A stretch of DNA of 64,000 nt from an uncultured Dorea sp. (GTDB taxonomy: Bacteria > Bacillota > Clostridia > Lachnospirales > Lachnospiraceae). The position numbers were made by a program, and so were the translations under genes. The notes under the pieces are model-generated. The model was given only the letters and a program-made list of their open reading frames with translations. It was not told where the DNA came from and ran no database searches. The stretch is from the NCBI GenBank assembly GCA_910584095.1, contig CAJTYU010000013.1, positions 16,662 to 80,661 on the forward strand, written 5' to 3'. The number at the start of each line of letters is the position of its first letter. Position 1 is the stretch's first letter. This document shows positions 1 through 8,025 of this stretch, piece by piece.

Positions 1-643
1 AATCGCTCTCAAGCTGCTCGTCCTCGCCGGGGATAAGCTTTGCTTCCTCGATCTCCTGAATCTCAAATTCCAGAAACGAAACCTCCTTCGCCCGCTCTGA
101 CTCATCAAGCCTTGACTGTTCCCACTCCTCCAGACATCTCTTATAAGCCCTGTAGGAAGCGCGCACCTTATCCGCGATCTTCTTTAGCGGTTCTCCCGCA
201 TAGGCGTCGAGAATCTGCAGCTGGTTCTTTTTGTACAAAAGGGACTGGTGCTCATGCTGTCCATGAATATCTATCAAGATCCCCGCAGCCTCCTTGAGTT
301 TTGCCATCGTGACCGTCTCGCCGTTAATCCTGCTGGCGCTTCTTCCGTCCATCAGCCGTCTGCTTAAAACAACCGTTCCGTCCTCCGGCACAATATCCAA
401 TTCCTCTAACCGCTTTAGGAGCTTCTCATTCTCCGGCGCAAAGGTCAGTTCCACCAGACCGCAGGAAGCTCCCTCCCGCAGGATGTCCCTTGTATACCTT
501 CCGCCAAGGGCAAGGTTCACCGATCCAAGGATAATCGATTTGCCGGCGCCTGTTTCGCCGGTCAGTATATTCAGCCCCGGACCAAATTCCACTTCAATCT
601 CATCGATCAGGGCAAGATTCTTCACATGTAAATTCTGCAGCAT
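1..643 (-). CDS. recN: DNA repair protein RecN, N-terminal 214 residues (gene runs off the window)
   Basis: RecN is an SMC-like ATPase that acts early in double-strand break repair and recombination in the cytoplasm. The visible part starts MLQNLHVKNLALIDEIEVEF and has the Walker A motif GETGAGKS at residues 29-36, followed by the RecN-typical segment IDIHGQHEHQSLL and the start of the coiled coil. The family is about 550-560 residues, so roughly the first 40 percent is present and the rest lies left of position 1. The ATG at 643 is preceded by AGGAGG at good spacing. It is the last visible gene of the asp23-to-recN operon, 34 bases after argR, a linkage common in Firmicutes. The assignment is firm. 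Confidence 0.95.
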   Translation of the reverse strand, partial: MLQNLHVKNLALIDEIEVEFGPGLNILTGETGAGKSIILGSVNLALGGRYTRDILREGASCGLVELTFAPENEKLLKRLEELDIVPEDGTVVLSRRLMDGRSASRINGETVTMAKLKEAAGILIDIHGQHEHQSLLYKKNQLQILDAYAGEPLKKIADKVRASYRAYKRCLEEWEQSRLDESERAKEVSFLEFEIQEIEEAKLIPGEDEQLESD

Positions 644-677
644 ATCTCCTCCTGTTTGCAAGCAAAAATCCTTCTAT

Positions 678-1127
678 TTACAAAACAATTTTACTGATTT
701 TATCCATCACCTTAACCGTATCATCTACGCTCCGGATCGCGCACATGATCGTATCGTCCCCGGCGATGCTTCCCACCACTTCATTCCACCTCATCGAATC
801 AATCGCCGCGCAGACCGCCATGGCCATGCCGGAAACCGTTTTGATCACAAGGATGTTCTGCGCCATATCCATGGATACGTATCCGTCTCTCAGAATCCGG
901 ATATATTTCTCGCTCATCTCCGTCTCCATGGTCTGATGCACCGCATATTTCTGCCTGCCGTCCTCCGTAGGCGTCTTGGTAAGCTTCAAGTCCCGGATAT
1001 CCCTCGATACCGTGGCCTGCGTCACTTTAAATCCTTCTTTGTTCAGATACTCCGCCAGTTCTTCCTGAGTTTCAATGTGATGCTTATTAATCAGCTCAAC
1101 AATCTTTGCATGTCTGTTTACTTTCAT
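678..1127 (-). CDS. argR: Arginine repressor ArgR/AhrC
   Basis: This is the arginine-sensing transcription factor that represses arginine biosynthesis and activates catabolism as a hexamer. The 149-residue length is normal for the family. Residues 1-70 form the winged helix-turn-helix (QATVSRDIRDLKL is the recognition region), and the C-terminal domain has the GDDTIM arginine-binding and hexamerisation motif near residue 128. It lies 5 bases downstream of nadK and 34 bases upstream of recN, the usual clostridial order, so it is probably cotranscribed with both. No arginine genes are in the window, so its targets cannot be judged here. Confidence 0.95.
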   Translation of the reverse strand: MKVNRHAKIVELINKHHIETQEELAEYLNKEGFKVTQATVSRDIRDLKLTKTPTEDGRQKYAVHQTMETEMSEKYIRILRDGYVSMDMAQNILVIKTVSGMAMAVCAAIDSMRWNEVVGSIAGDDTIMCAIRSVDDTVKVMDKISKIVL

Positions 1128-1132
1128 TCCCG

Positions 1133-1969
1133 CTAATTTCCTTTCATCTTCCTGCCCAGTATTTCCAAAAAGCTGATCTCGCTCAGCTTCATCAATGTGG
1201 TACTCATCCCGGACCGCCGTATGAGAACCGTCTGTCCGGTTTCAAGTTCCCGTGTATTGGTTCCGTCAAAAGAGATGCAGACCTCCTCGGAACGGCCGTG
1301 CCGCCCCTCTCCGATCTCAATCCGGAGCTCATCCTCGGCCGACAGCACGATGCTGCTGGTGTTCAGCGCGTGGGAACAGATCGGCGTGACCACGATAAGC
1401 TCGGCCGTAGGCTCCACGATAGGCCCGCCCGCGGACAGATTATAGGCCGTAGAGCCGGTAGGCGTGGAAAGAATGATCCCGTCCGCTTCGTAAGAATTTA
1501 AAAGCGCTCCGTTCACATACAGATTAAAATGAATGATCCGAAGGGCCCCTTTCCGTGAAAGAACGATGTCATTTAACGCCACATCCTTTGTACCGTCCTC
1601 AAAATCTCCCTCCAGCATCATCCGGTCTTCCGTCATATAATTCTCCTCTAGGATCTGGTCAAAGGCTTCCTCCAGACGCTCTACCTCTACCTCAGCCAGA
1701 TACCCCAAGGTTCCCATATTAATCCCAAGCAGCGGGATCCTCTGTTTCAGAAGCCGCGCCACCTCGATCAGCGAGCCGTCCCCGCCGATGACAACCGCAC
1801 AGTCCATCTCCTCCGGTATACTCTCCGCAAGGATATTCTTCTGCTCGTCCTTCTGACAGAGGATACAGCGCTTCCCCTTTCGCTCCAGCAGTTCCTTGAT
1901 CTTACCGGTAACTTGTCCGTCCTTATCTTTTCCATCGTTCGTCACTACAAAAAAACGTTCCATACCCAT
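1133..1969 (-). CDS. nadK: NAD kinase
   Basis: NAD kinase phosphorylates NAD to NADP using ATP or polyphosphate in the cytoplasm. The protein has the diagnostic GGDG motif (residues 62-65), NMGTLGYLAEV, and the GSTAYNLSAGGPIVEP segment of the NAD-binding domain. Three in-frame ATG codons lie within 18 bases. The one at 1969 is chosen because AGAGGA sits 9 bases before it, whereas the one at 1978 touches that Shine-Dalgarno; the choice changes only three residues. The 278-residue length is normal. It lies between tlyA and argR in the housekeeping operon. Confidence 0.95.
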   Translation of the reverse strand: MGMERFFVVTNDGKDKDGQVTGKIKELLERKGKRCILCQKDEQKNILAESIPEEMDCAVVIGGDGSLIEVARLLKQRIPLLGINMGTLGYLAEVEVERLEEAFDQILEENYMTEDRMMLEGDFEDGTKDVALNDIVLSRKGALRIIHFNLYVNGALLNSYEADGIILSTPTGSTAYNLSAGGPIVEPTAELIVVTPICSHALNTSSIVLSAEDELRIEIGEGRHGRSEEVCISFDGTNTRELETGQTVLIRRSGMSTTLMKLSEISFLEILGRKMKGN

Positions 1970-1998
1970 ATCTGTCATTCCTCTATTCTTGGGGTTCT

Positions 1999-2808
1999 TT
2001 ATTTTGCCAGCTCCGCAAACGCCCTCTCCGCCGTCCGGGCGGCGTCTCCGTCAAACCGCATCTCTCCCGCCTGCCCGCCGGATTTTTCCAGATGCAGCAG
2101 GTACTCGATATTTCCCTCGGGTCCCCGGATCGGAGAAAAATCCAGATTCAGCACGTCAAATCCGATCGACCGCGCGTAATCCATCACCCGGCCGATCACT
2201 TCCACATGGACGGACCTGTCCCTGACGACTCCCTTTTTCCCGACTTTTTCCCTTCCGGCCTCAAACTGCGGCTTGATCAGGGCTACAATCTGCCCCTTTT
2301 CCCGGAGGTAGTCCCGAATCGGGAGCAGCACCTTGGTCAGGGAGATAAAGGATACGTCGATTGAGGAAAAGTCAACCGGCTCTCCCAAATCCTCCGGCTT
2401 TACATACCGGATATTGGTCTTCTCCATGCAGACTACCCGGTCATCCTGCCTCAATTTCCATGCAAGCTGCCCTCTTCCCACATCGATGGCGTACACCTTC
2501 CCTGCACCGTTCTGGAGCATACAGTCGGTAAATCCTCCTGTAGAGGACCCCACGTCGGTACAGACCTTCCCTTCTACGGAAACGTCAAACTGCCGCATGG
2601 CTTTCTCAAGCTTTAACCCTCCCCGGCTCACATAGGGAAGCGCATGGCCCCTGACCTCTATGGAAACCTCTTCTGGGAATGTGGTTCCCGCCTTGTCCTC
2701 CCTCTGCCCTTCCACATACACCTTACCGGACATGATAACAGCTTTCGCCTTTTCCCTTGATTCTGCCAGATTCCTCTTTACCAGCAGTATGTCTAACCGT
2801 TCCTTCAT
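1999..2808 (-). CDS. tlyA: TlyA family rRNA (cytidine-2'-O)-methyltransferase / hemolysin-like
   Basis: The protein is an RNA-binding methyltransferase of the TlyA/YqxC family. An N-terminal S4 domain (about residues 1-60, starting MKERLDILLVKRNLAESREKAKA) is followed by an FtsJ-like SAM-dependent domain with the glycine-rich motif DVGSSTGGFTDCML near residue 88. TlyA of mycobacteria methylates both rRNAs; the exact substrate of clostridial members is less certain. The start at 2808 has GGAG about 6 bases upstream, which is better than the ATG at 2823. It follows ispA directly; the dxs gene often found between the two is absent. Confidence 0.93.
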   Translation of the reverse strand: MKERLDILLVKRNLAESREKAKAVIMSGKVYVEGQREDKAGTTFPEEVSIEVRGHALPYVSRGGLKLEKAMRQFDVSVEGKVCTDVGSSTGGFTDCMLQNGAGKVYAIDVGRGQLAWKLRQDDRVVCMEKTNIRYVKPEDLGEPVDFSSIDVSFISLTKVLLPIRDYLREKGQIVALIKPQFEAGREKVGKKGVVRDRSVHVEVIGRVMDYARSIGFDVLNLDFSPIRGPEGNIEYLLHLEKSGGQAGEMRFDGDAARTAERAFAELAK

Positions 2809-2853
2809 AACCGCTCCTACCATCTATCCTGAATAAATCATCTTCTGATCCTT

Positions 2854-3771
2854 TTATTTCTTCCTGTGAACCAGCTCGCCTAAAAGCCACTCCAGATAAG
2901 GGTTGCTGCCCGGAAGCCCGCGGAGCAGTTCGACCGCCTCAAAGGACTCCCGCTCCACCACCTTCTTTGCCTCCTCGATTCCAAGAAGCGTCACATAAGT
3001 GGTCTTCTCATTCTTCTCGTCGCTGCGGATCGGCTTGCCGAGCACCTCTGCCGTACTGGTCACATCCAGAATATCATCCTGAACCTGAAAGGCCAGCCCC
3101 ACCTTGCCCGCAGCTTTTTCTACGGTCCAAACCTCTTCTTCACCGGCTCCCGCAAGCACAGCGCCGATCATCATGGCGCTCTCTAAAAGGGCGCCGGTCT
3201 TTAACGCATAGATAAAATCAAGCACATCCTTGTCCACCGCGCGTCCGGTTTCCTTCACATCCACAACCTGTCCGCCCAGCATTCCGTAGATTCCTGCCTT
3301 TTTCCCAAGAATCCCGACCGCTTTCCCAATCGCAAGACTCTCGTCAGGGTAATCCGCAAAGGCCGAAGCCGCCGTCTCAAAGGCATAGTTTAACAGCGCG
3401 TCCCCGGCAAGGATCCCTAGATCCTCCCCATATACCACATGGGTGGTCTTCCTTCCCCGGCGCAGCTCATCGTCGTCCATGGCCGGAAGGTCGTCATGCA
3501 CCAGCGAATACGTGTGGATCATCTCAAGAGCCGCCATAAAAGGCTCCACAACCTTTCCTTTCCCTCCGAACAGCCGGTAGGTCTCCCGCATCAGCATAGG
3601 CCGGAGCCGTTTGCCCCCCGCCATCAGGCTGTACGCCATCGCCTCCATAATAATCTTCTGGTATCCTTCCTCCTTCGGAAGATACCCGGTCAATATCTGC
3701 TCGATCTCCTGGATTCGTTTTTTCCTCAGCTCATGGAAGCCGCACGCTCCCTCTGCCTCTCTAGAATTCAT
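2854..3771 (-). CDS. ispA: Polyprenyl (farnesyl/geranylgeranyl) diphosphate synthase
   Basis: This is an E-type prenyltransferase that condenses isopentenyl diphosphate with allylic diphosphates to make the C15/C20 precursors of undecaprenyl lipid and quinones. The first aspartate-rich motif is DDLPAMDDD with the following RRGR, the second is DDILD near residue 220, and GGKRLRP is near residue 55. The start at 3771 overlaps the last 11 bases of xseB and has AGGAGG 9 bases upstream inside xseB, so translation is likely coupled. The 305-residue length is normal. Product chain length cannot be fixed from sequence alone. Confidence 0.94.
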   Translation of the reverse strand: MNSREAEGACGFHELRKKRIQEIEQILTGYLPKEEGYQKIIMEAMAYSLMAGGKRLRPMLMRETYRLFGGKGKVVEPFMAALEMIHTYSLVHDDLPAMDDDELRRGRKTTHVVYGEDLGILAGDALLNYAFETAASAFADYPDESLAIGKAVGILGKKAGIYGMLGGQVVDVKETGRAVDKDVLDFIYALKTGALLESAMMIGAVLAGAGEEEVWTVEKAAGKVGLAFQVQDDILDVTSTAEVLGKPIRSDEKNEKTTYVTLLGIEEAKKVVERESFEAVELLRGLPGSNPYLEWLLGELVHRKK

Positions 3772-4048
3772 GCATCCCGCCCTCCTCATCCAGTATCAGT
3801 ATCTGTTTTTCAACCCGGTTTATCTTATCATTGCAGGCCTTAAGAAGCTCCATTCCCTGATGATACATCCGAAAGGATTCTTCCAGTGAAGATTCCTTCT
3901 CCATGTCTGAGATCACCCGCTCTAATCTCTCAAATGCCTGCTCCAGTGTAAATTCCTTCTCTTCCGCTGTTTCCTTCTCCAATAGAAGCTCTCTTTCTTC
4001 CGCTCCGCTCAGTTCTTCCCGGAGCGCTTCTTTCTTCTCCTTATTCAT
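3761..4048 (-). CDS. xseB: Exodeoxyribonuclease VII small subunit
   Basis: This is the small subunit of exonuclease VII, which with XseA degrades single-stranded DNA. The conserved core (EFTLEQAFERLERVISDME, then SLEESFRMYHQGMELLKACNDKI) lies at residues 31-80. About 30 extra charged, Glu/Lys-rich residues precede it, so at 95 residues it is longer than the usual 70-80. Its start overlaps the xseA stop by 8 bases and its stop overlaps the ispA start, a tightly coupled trio. Confidence 0.93.
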   Translation of the reverse strand: MNKEKKEALREELSGAEERELLLEKETAEEKEFTLEQAFERLERVISDMEKESSLEESFRMYHQGMELLKACNDKINRVEKQILILDEEGGMHEF

Positions 4049-5261
4049 ATCCTTCCTCCCTGATCCCGGTTACTTCCGCCTGAATCCTTCCGTCTGCCAG
4101 ATACACGGACAGCACGTCGCCCTTCTGTACCTGCTTTACGCTTCTGACCGCCCTTCTTCCCAGTCCGGTCTCCCGTTCGAGAAATGCATAGCCGCGGCTT
4201 AGCTTCTCCAGCGGTGAAAGGCCCTTCAGCCGCTCAACAAGGACTGCCAGCCGGTGCTTTTCTGACTGCAGCCGGAACTCCATCAGCCGCTCAAGCTTGT
4301 CCCCCATCTCCACGGCCTGATTCCTTCTGTCTCTCAGCTTCATCTCCGGATGCAGGTAAGAAAGCCTCACCTGAAGCTCCTTTGCTTTCATCCGGTTCCA
4401 CTCCAGCTTCTGGGCCATCAGACGGTCAATCCTCTGCCTGCCGCCCCTCATATATTCCGCAAACTGAGCATAGTCCCAAACTGCAAGCTCCGCCGCTGCG
4501 GAAGGCGTAGGAGCCCGCAGATCCGCCGCATAATCAGCGATGGTCGTATCTGTCTCATGCCCCACTGCCGAGATCACCGGGACGCTGCACGCAAAAATAG
4601 CCCTTGCCACCTCTTCTTCGTTAAACGCCCATAAATCCTCAATCGAGCCGCCGCCCCGCCCTGCAATAATCACATCCACGCCTGTTTCTTCCAGCATCCG
4701 GATTCCCCGGACGATACTCTCCTTAGCTCCTTCTCCCTGAACCTGAGCCGGATAGAGAATCAGCTGTACATAGGGGTTGCGTCTGGCGCTGATATTCATA
4801 ATATCCCGGACTGCCGCTCCCGTAGGCGCCGTCACGACGCCTACTCTCATCGCCATTTTGGGAATCGGCTGCTTATACTCCTCCGCGAACATCCCCATCT
4901 CTTCCAGTTCCCGCTTAAGCGCCTGAAACCGTTCGTAGAGCGCGCCTTCGCCGTCTAGCCTGATCTCTCTTGCATAGAGCTGGTAAGAGCCGTTCCTCTC
5001 ATAAACGCTCACCGCCCCCAGCACAATGACCTGCTGTCCTTCCTTCATACGAAAAGAGAGCCCGCCGCGCTGCCCCGCAAACATGACGCAGGCAATCGTT
5101 CCAGACTCATCCTTTAATGAAAAATATATATGTCCCGACGTATGGTATTTACAGTTGGAGACCTCTCCTTTGACGTAAATCCGGTTCAGCATAAAGTCTT
5201 GGGTAAACATATTCTTAATATAAGTATTTACCTGTCTTACTGTATATACATTATTAGCCAT
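4041..5261 (-). CDS. xseA: Exodeoxyribonuclease VII large subunit
   Basis: This is the catalytic subunit of the ATP-independent single-strand exonuclease VII. The N-terminal OB-fold (residues 5-100, with VKGEVSNCKYHTSGHIYFSLKD) is followed by the catalytic region containing GVVTAPTGAAVRDI, the RGGGSIEDLWAFN motif and GHETDTTIADYAAD, then a long helical C-terminus. The 406-residue length is normal. An in-frame TTG one codon upstream (5264) is possible, but the ATG at 5261 sits 9 bases after CAGGAG. It is the first of three overlapping genes, xseA-xseB-ispA. Confidence 0.96.
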   Translation of the reverse strand: MANNVYTVRQVNTYIKNMFTQDFMLNRIYVKGEVSNCKYHTSGHIYFSLKDESGTIACVMFAGQRGGLSFRMKEGQQVIVLGAVSVYERNGSYQLYAREIRLDGEGALYERFQALKRELEEMGMFAEEYKQPIPKMAMRVGVVTAPTGAAVRDIMNISARRNPYVQLILYPAQVQGEGAKESIVRGIRMLEETGVDVIIAGRGGGSIEDLWAFNEEEVARAIFACSVPVISAVGHETDTTIADYAADLRAPTPSAAAELAVWDYAQFAEYMRGGRQRIDRLMAQKLEWNRMKAKELQVRLSYLHPEMKLRDRRNQAVEMGDKLERLMEFRLQSEKHRLAVLVERLKGLSPLEKLSRGYAFLERETGLGRRAVRSVKQVQKGDVLSVYLADGRIQAEVTGIREEGYE

Positions 5262-5311
5262 CAATCAAAACTCCTGTCGGACAAAAATACGCCGCATCCC
5301 TTTCCTTTTTG

Positions 5312-5761
5312 CTACGGCTCTGACGCATCATCCGCCCTCTGCGGCTCCTTAGCAGCTTCTCTTACCGCGGCGATTTTGGCAAGAATGCCGTTAATAAAGG
5401 AAGGACTGTCCTCCCCGCCAAACCGCTTTGCAAGCTCCACCGCCTCGTTAATCGCAACGGAAACCGGAACATCCGCATCCATCTCCATCTCATAAACGGC
5501 AAGACGCAGCACCGACAAATCCGCCTTGTTCATGCGCTTCGTCTTCCATCCGGTACTATACCGGTTGAGCAGGCCGTCAATCTCCTCTATGCGGGCCGCC
5601 ACGGCCGTTGTCTTGTCCATAATATAGACCCTGTCCCGCTCTCCGGCAATCTCCTCCTGCTCAAGATAAAGTTCCATCCGCTTCTTAAGTTCCTCCGGCG
5701 GATGAAACTCCACGCCAAAGACCAGTTTAAATATATGCTCTCTTAGCTCTGTCCTCTTCAC
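5312..5761 (-). CDS. nusB: Transcription antitermination factor NusB
   Basis: NusB binds BoxA RNA with NusE (S10) to promote antitermination of rRNA operons. The all-helical 149-residue protein shows the family C-terminal pattern RMNKADLSVLRLAVYEM, VAINEAVELAKRFGGEDSPSFINGILAKI. It starts with GTG at 5759-5761, directly abutting the asp23 stop, with GGAGG about 8 bases upstream inside asp23. The last 15 residues are a charged tail outside the fold. Confidence 0.95.
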   Translation of the reverse strand: MKRTELREHIFKLVFGVEFHPPEELKKRMELYLEQEEIAGERDRVYIMDKTTAVAARIEEIDGLLNRYSTGWKTKRMNKADLSVLRLAVYEMEMDADVPVSVAINEAVELAKRFGGEDSPSFINGILAKIAAVREAAKEPQRADDASEP

Positions 5762-6139
5762 CTATACTTCCTCCGGTACATCCACTCCTGCGACACGGAT
5801 ATTCACATCGGCAACCTTCAGTCCCGTCATACTCTCAATCGAGGTTTTCACCTTCTCCTGAATCCTGCTCGACACATCAATCAGGCTGTAGCCGTACACC
5901 AGGTTCAGCGTCAGGGTCACGGTAACCACGCCCTCCAACACTTCCAGCTTCACGCCCTTTGACGGAGACTTCATACTGAGCCTTCCCTTTTCTTTCACGT
6001 TTCCTCCCATAGAGCCGACGCCTTCCACATCCATCGTGGCAAAAGCCGCAATAGAGGCAACCACCTCGTCCGCGATCTTAACCTCGCCCACGCTCTCTTC
6101 CTTCCGAATCGTGTATGTGCTTCTCTCTTCTTTTCCCAT
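5762..6139 (-). CDS. Asp23/Gls24 family protein (YqhY-like)
   Basis: The 125-residue protein belongs to the Asp23/DUF322 family. The family core, VKIADEVVASIAAFATMDVEGVGSM followed by a beta-rich stretch with VTVTLTLNLVYGYSLIDVSSRIQEKVKTSIESMTGL, spans residues 19-115. In Bacillus the neighbour of nusB/acc genes, YqhY, influences fatty-acid homeostasis; other members are membrane-linked stress proteins. The exact role here is unknown. It is the first gene of the operon ending in recN and has its own sigma-A promoter at 6181-6209. Confidence 0.88.
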   Translation of the reverse strand: MGKEERSTYTIRKEESVGEVKIADEVVASIAAFATMDVEGVGSMGGNVKEKGRLSMKSPSKGVKLEVLEGVVTVTLTLNLVYGYSLIDVSSRIQEKVKTSIESMTGLKVADVNIRVAGVDVPEEV

Positions 6140-6180
6140 ATCTAAACCTCCTATTGGCAGATTCTCAAACTCATATAACG

Positions 6181-6209
6181 ATTATAACAAATTTATCCGC
6201 AATTGCAAA
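6181..6209 (-). promoter_or_regulatory. Sigma-A promoter of the asp23-nusB-xse-...-recN operon
   Basis: On the minus strand TATAAT (6181-6186) lies 16-17 bases downstream of TTGCAA/TTTGCA. The start codon of asp23 is 41 bases downstream of the -10 box. This is the only good promoter seen before the nine-gene operon. Confidence 0.6.
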
Positions 6210-6224
6210 CCAAAAATGTGTTTG

Positions 6225-6241
6225 TCCGGCTTTTTGCCGGA
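6225..6241 (-). terminator. Weak hairpin downstream of prfC
   Basis: TCCGGC, a five-base A/T loop and GCCGGA form a 6-bp hairpin about 70 bases past the prfC stop. The following minus-strand sequence has a T run only after several bases, so this is at best a weak terminator. Confidence 0.35.
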
Positions 6242-6311
6242 ATGTTGTTCCGCCCTGTTTCCTATGGCAAAGCCTGCCGCGGCGGTCAGACGATGCTCCC
6301 GCGCCCTTACC

Positions 6312-7916
6312 TTACGCCCTTCCAAATTCCGAAAGCTTGAGCCCCTCGTTTCGTTCAAGCACCATACGCACGCTCCAATCGTTGACAAAAAGCAGTAAGG
6401 GCCTATCTTTCAGGTCTTTGATTTTCTTCATATCTGAAGTCCCTTTTAGCTTGTCAAGATCCACATCCTCATTCTCAATCCAGCGAATATGCTCATAGGG
6501 CAGGTTATCCAAACGAATATCCACATTGTATTCATTTTCCAGACGGTATTTGAGCACGTCGAACTGCAGGACGCCTACCACCCCTACAATGATCTCCTCC
6601 ATGCCCGTATTGTACTCCTGAAAGATCTGAATCGCGCCCTCCTGCGCAATCTGGTTGATCCCCTTGATGAACTGCTTCCGCTTCATGGTGTCCACCTGAC
6701 GCACCCTTGCGAAATGCTCCGGAGCAAAAGTAGGAATCCCCTCGTAGGCATATTTTTTCGCTGAAGCCGTCAGCGTATCCCCGATGGAGAAAATCCCCGG
6801 GTCAAACACGCCGATAATATCCCCTCCGTAGGCATTCTCGATCATCTTCCGCTCGCTTGCCATCAACTGCTGAGGCTGCGAAAGCCTCACCTTTTTTCCG
6901 CCTTGAATATGGTATACCTCCATCCCCGCTTCAAAAGCCCCCGAACAAATTCTCATAAATGCAATCCGATCCCTGTGAGCCTTGTTCATGTTTGCCTGAA
7001 TTTTAAAGACAAAGGCTGAGAAATCCGGCTCCTCCATCGGATCCACCAGCCCCTGGTCGGACTTTCGCGGCAAAGGCGAAGTAGTCATCTGAAGGAAGTG
7101 CTGCAAAAAGGTCTCCACACCGAAATTCGTCAGAGCAGAGCCGAAAAATACCGGCGACAGTTCCCCGCGGCTTACCAGTTCCTGATCAAATTCCGCCCCG
7201 GCGCCGTCCTGAAGCTCAATCTCCTCCATGAGCTGTTCCTTCTGGCCCTCTTCCAGCAGCGCGTCCACCTCCGAGTCTGTGACCGCAATCTTCCTTACCT
7301 TCCCCTGGGCCGTTCCTTTTCTGGTATCTGAGAACAACTCGATCTCCTTTTTCTTCCGGTCATACACACCCTTAAAGCTCTTGCCGGAACCAATCGGCCA
7401 GTTCACCGGGCAGGTGGCGATCCCTAGCTCATGTTCAATATCATCTAACAGTTCAAAGGTATCCAGCGCCTCCCGGTCCATCTTATTAATAAAAGTAAAA
7501 ATCGGAATATGGCGCATGGTACATACCTTAAACAGCTTCCTTGTCTGCGCCTCCACGCCCTTGGACGCGTCTATCACCATCACGGCCGAGTCCGCCGCCA
7601 TCAGCGTACGGTAGGTATCTTCCGAGAAATCCTGATGTCCCGGCGTATCCAAAATATTAATGCAGTATCCGTCGTAATTAAACTGCAATACCGAAGAGGT
7701 AACCGAAATACCCCTCTCCTTCTCAATCTCCATCCAGTCGGACACCGCGTGTCTGGCGGTAGCCTTGCCCTTTACGCTTCCCGCCTGATTGATGGCGCCT
7801 CCATACAGGAGAAACTTCTCCGTAAGAGTCGTCTTCCCCGCATCCGGATGGGAAATAATGGCAAATGTCCTTCTCTTTTTTATCTGTTCCCTGATTTCAT
7901 TCGTAAGCTCTGGCAT
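6312..7916 (-). CDS. prfC: Peptide chain release factor 3 (RF3)
   Basis: RF3 is a translational GTPase that recycles RF1/RF2 from the ribosome. The G1 motif SHPDAGKTT is at residues 22-30, the switch segment EIEKERGISVTSS follows, then DTPGHQDFSEDT (G3) and INKMDREALD (G4). The 534-residue length matches the family. The longest open frame begins 24 codons earlier, but the ATG at 7916 is chosen because CAGGAG lies 10 bases before it and the preceding residues do not belong to RF3. It is probably transcribed alone from the promoter at 7997-8025. Confidence 0.96.
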   Translation of the reverse strand: MPELTNEIREQIKKRRTFAIISHPDAGKTTLTEKFLLYGGAINQAGSVKGKATARHAVSDWMEIEKERGISVTSSVLQFNYDGYCINILDTPGHQDFSEDTYRTLMAADSAVMVIDASKGVEAQTRKLFKVCTMRHIPIFTFINKMDREALDTFELLDDIEHELGIATCPVNWPIGSGKSFKGVYDRKKKEIELFSDTRKGTAQGKVRKIAVTDSEVDALLEEGQKEQLMEEIELQDGAGAEFDQELVSRGELSPVFFGSALTNFGVETFLQHFLQMTTSPLPRKSDQGLVDPMEEPDFSAFVFKIQANMNKAHRDRIAFMRICSGAFEAGMEVYHIQGGKKVRLSQPQQLMASERKMIENAYGGDIIGVFDPGIFSIGDTLTASAKKYAYEGIPTFAPEHFARVRQVDTMKRKQFIKGINQIAQEGAIQIFQEYNTGMEEIIVGVVGVLQFDVLKYRLENEYNVDIRLDNLPYEHIRWIENEDVDLDKLKGTSDMKKIKDLKDRPLLLFVNDWSVRMVLERNEGLKLSEFGRA

Positions 7917-7996
7917 ATCCCTAACACTCCTGCAAATTTCTATCGTTCTTACCGAACCGGATATAACAGTATATCCTGATTCCTGCACCGCTAGTC

Positions 7997-8025
7997 ATTA
8001 TAGCATAGCTGAAAAAAATCTACAA
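7997..8025 (-). promoter_or_regulatory. Sigma-A promoter of prfC
   Basis: Minus-strand TTGTAG (8020-8025, overlapping the potD stop) and TATAAT (7997-8002) are separated by 17 bases. They lie 80 bases upstream of the prfC start. Confidence 0.5.

Noticed and set aside
6182..6388. 68-codon minus-strand frame between prfC and asp23
   Set aside because: It overlaps the prfC end, runs through a hairpin and the asp23 promoter region, and has no Shine-Dalgarno.
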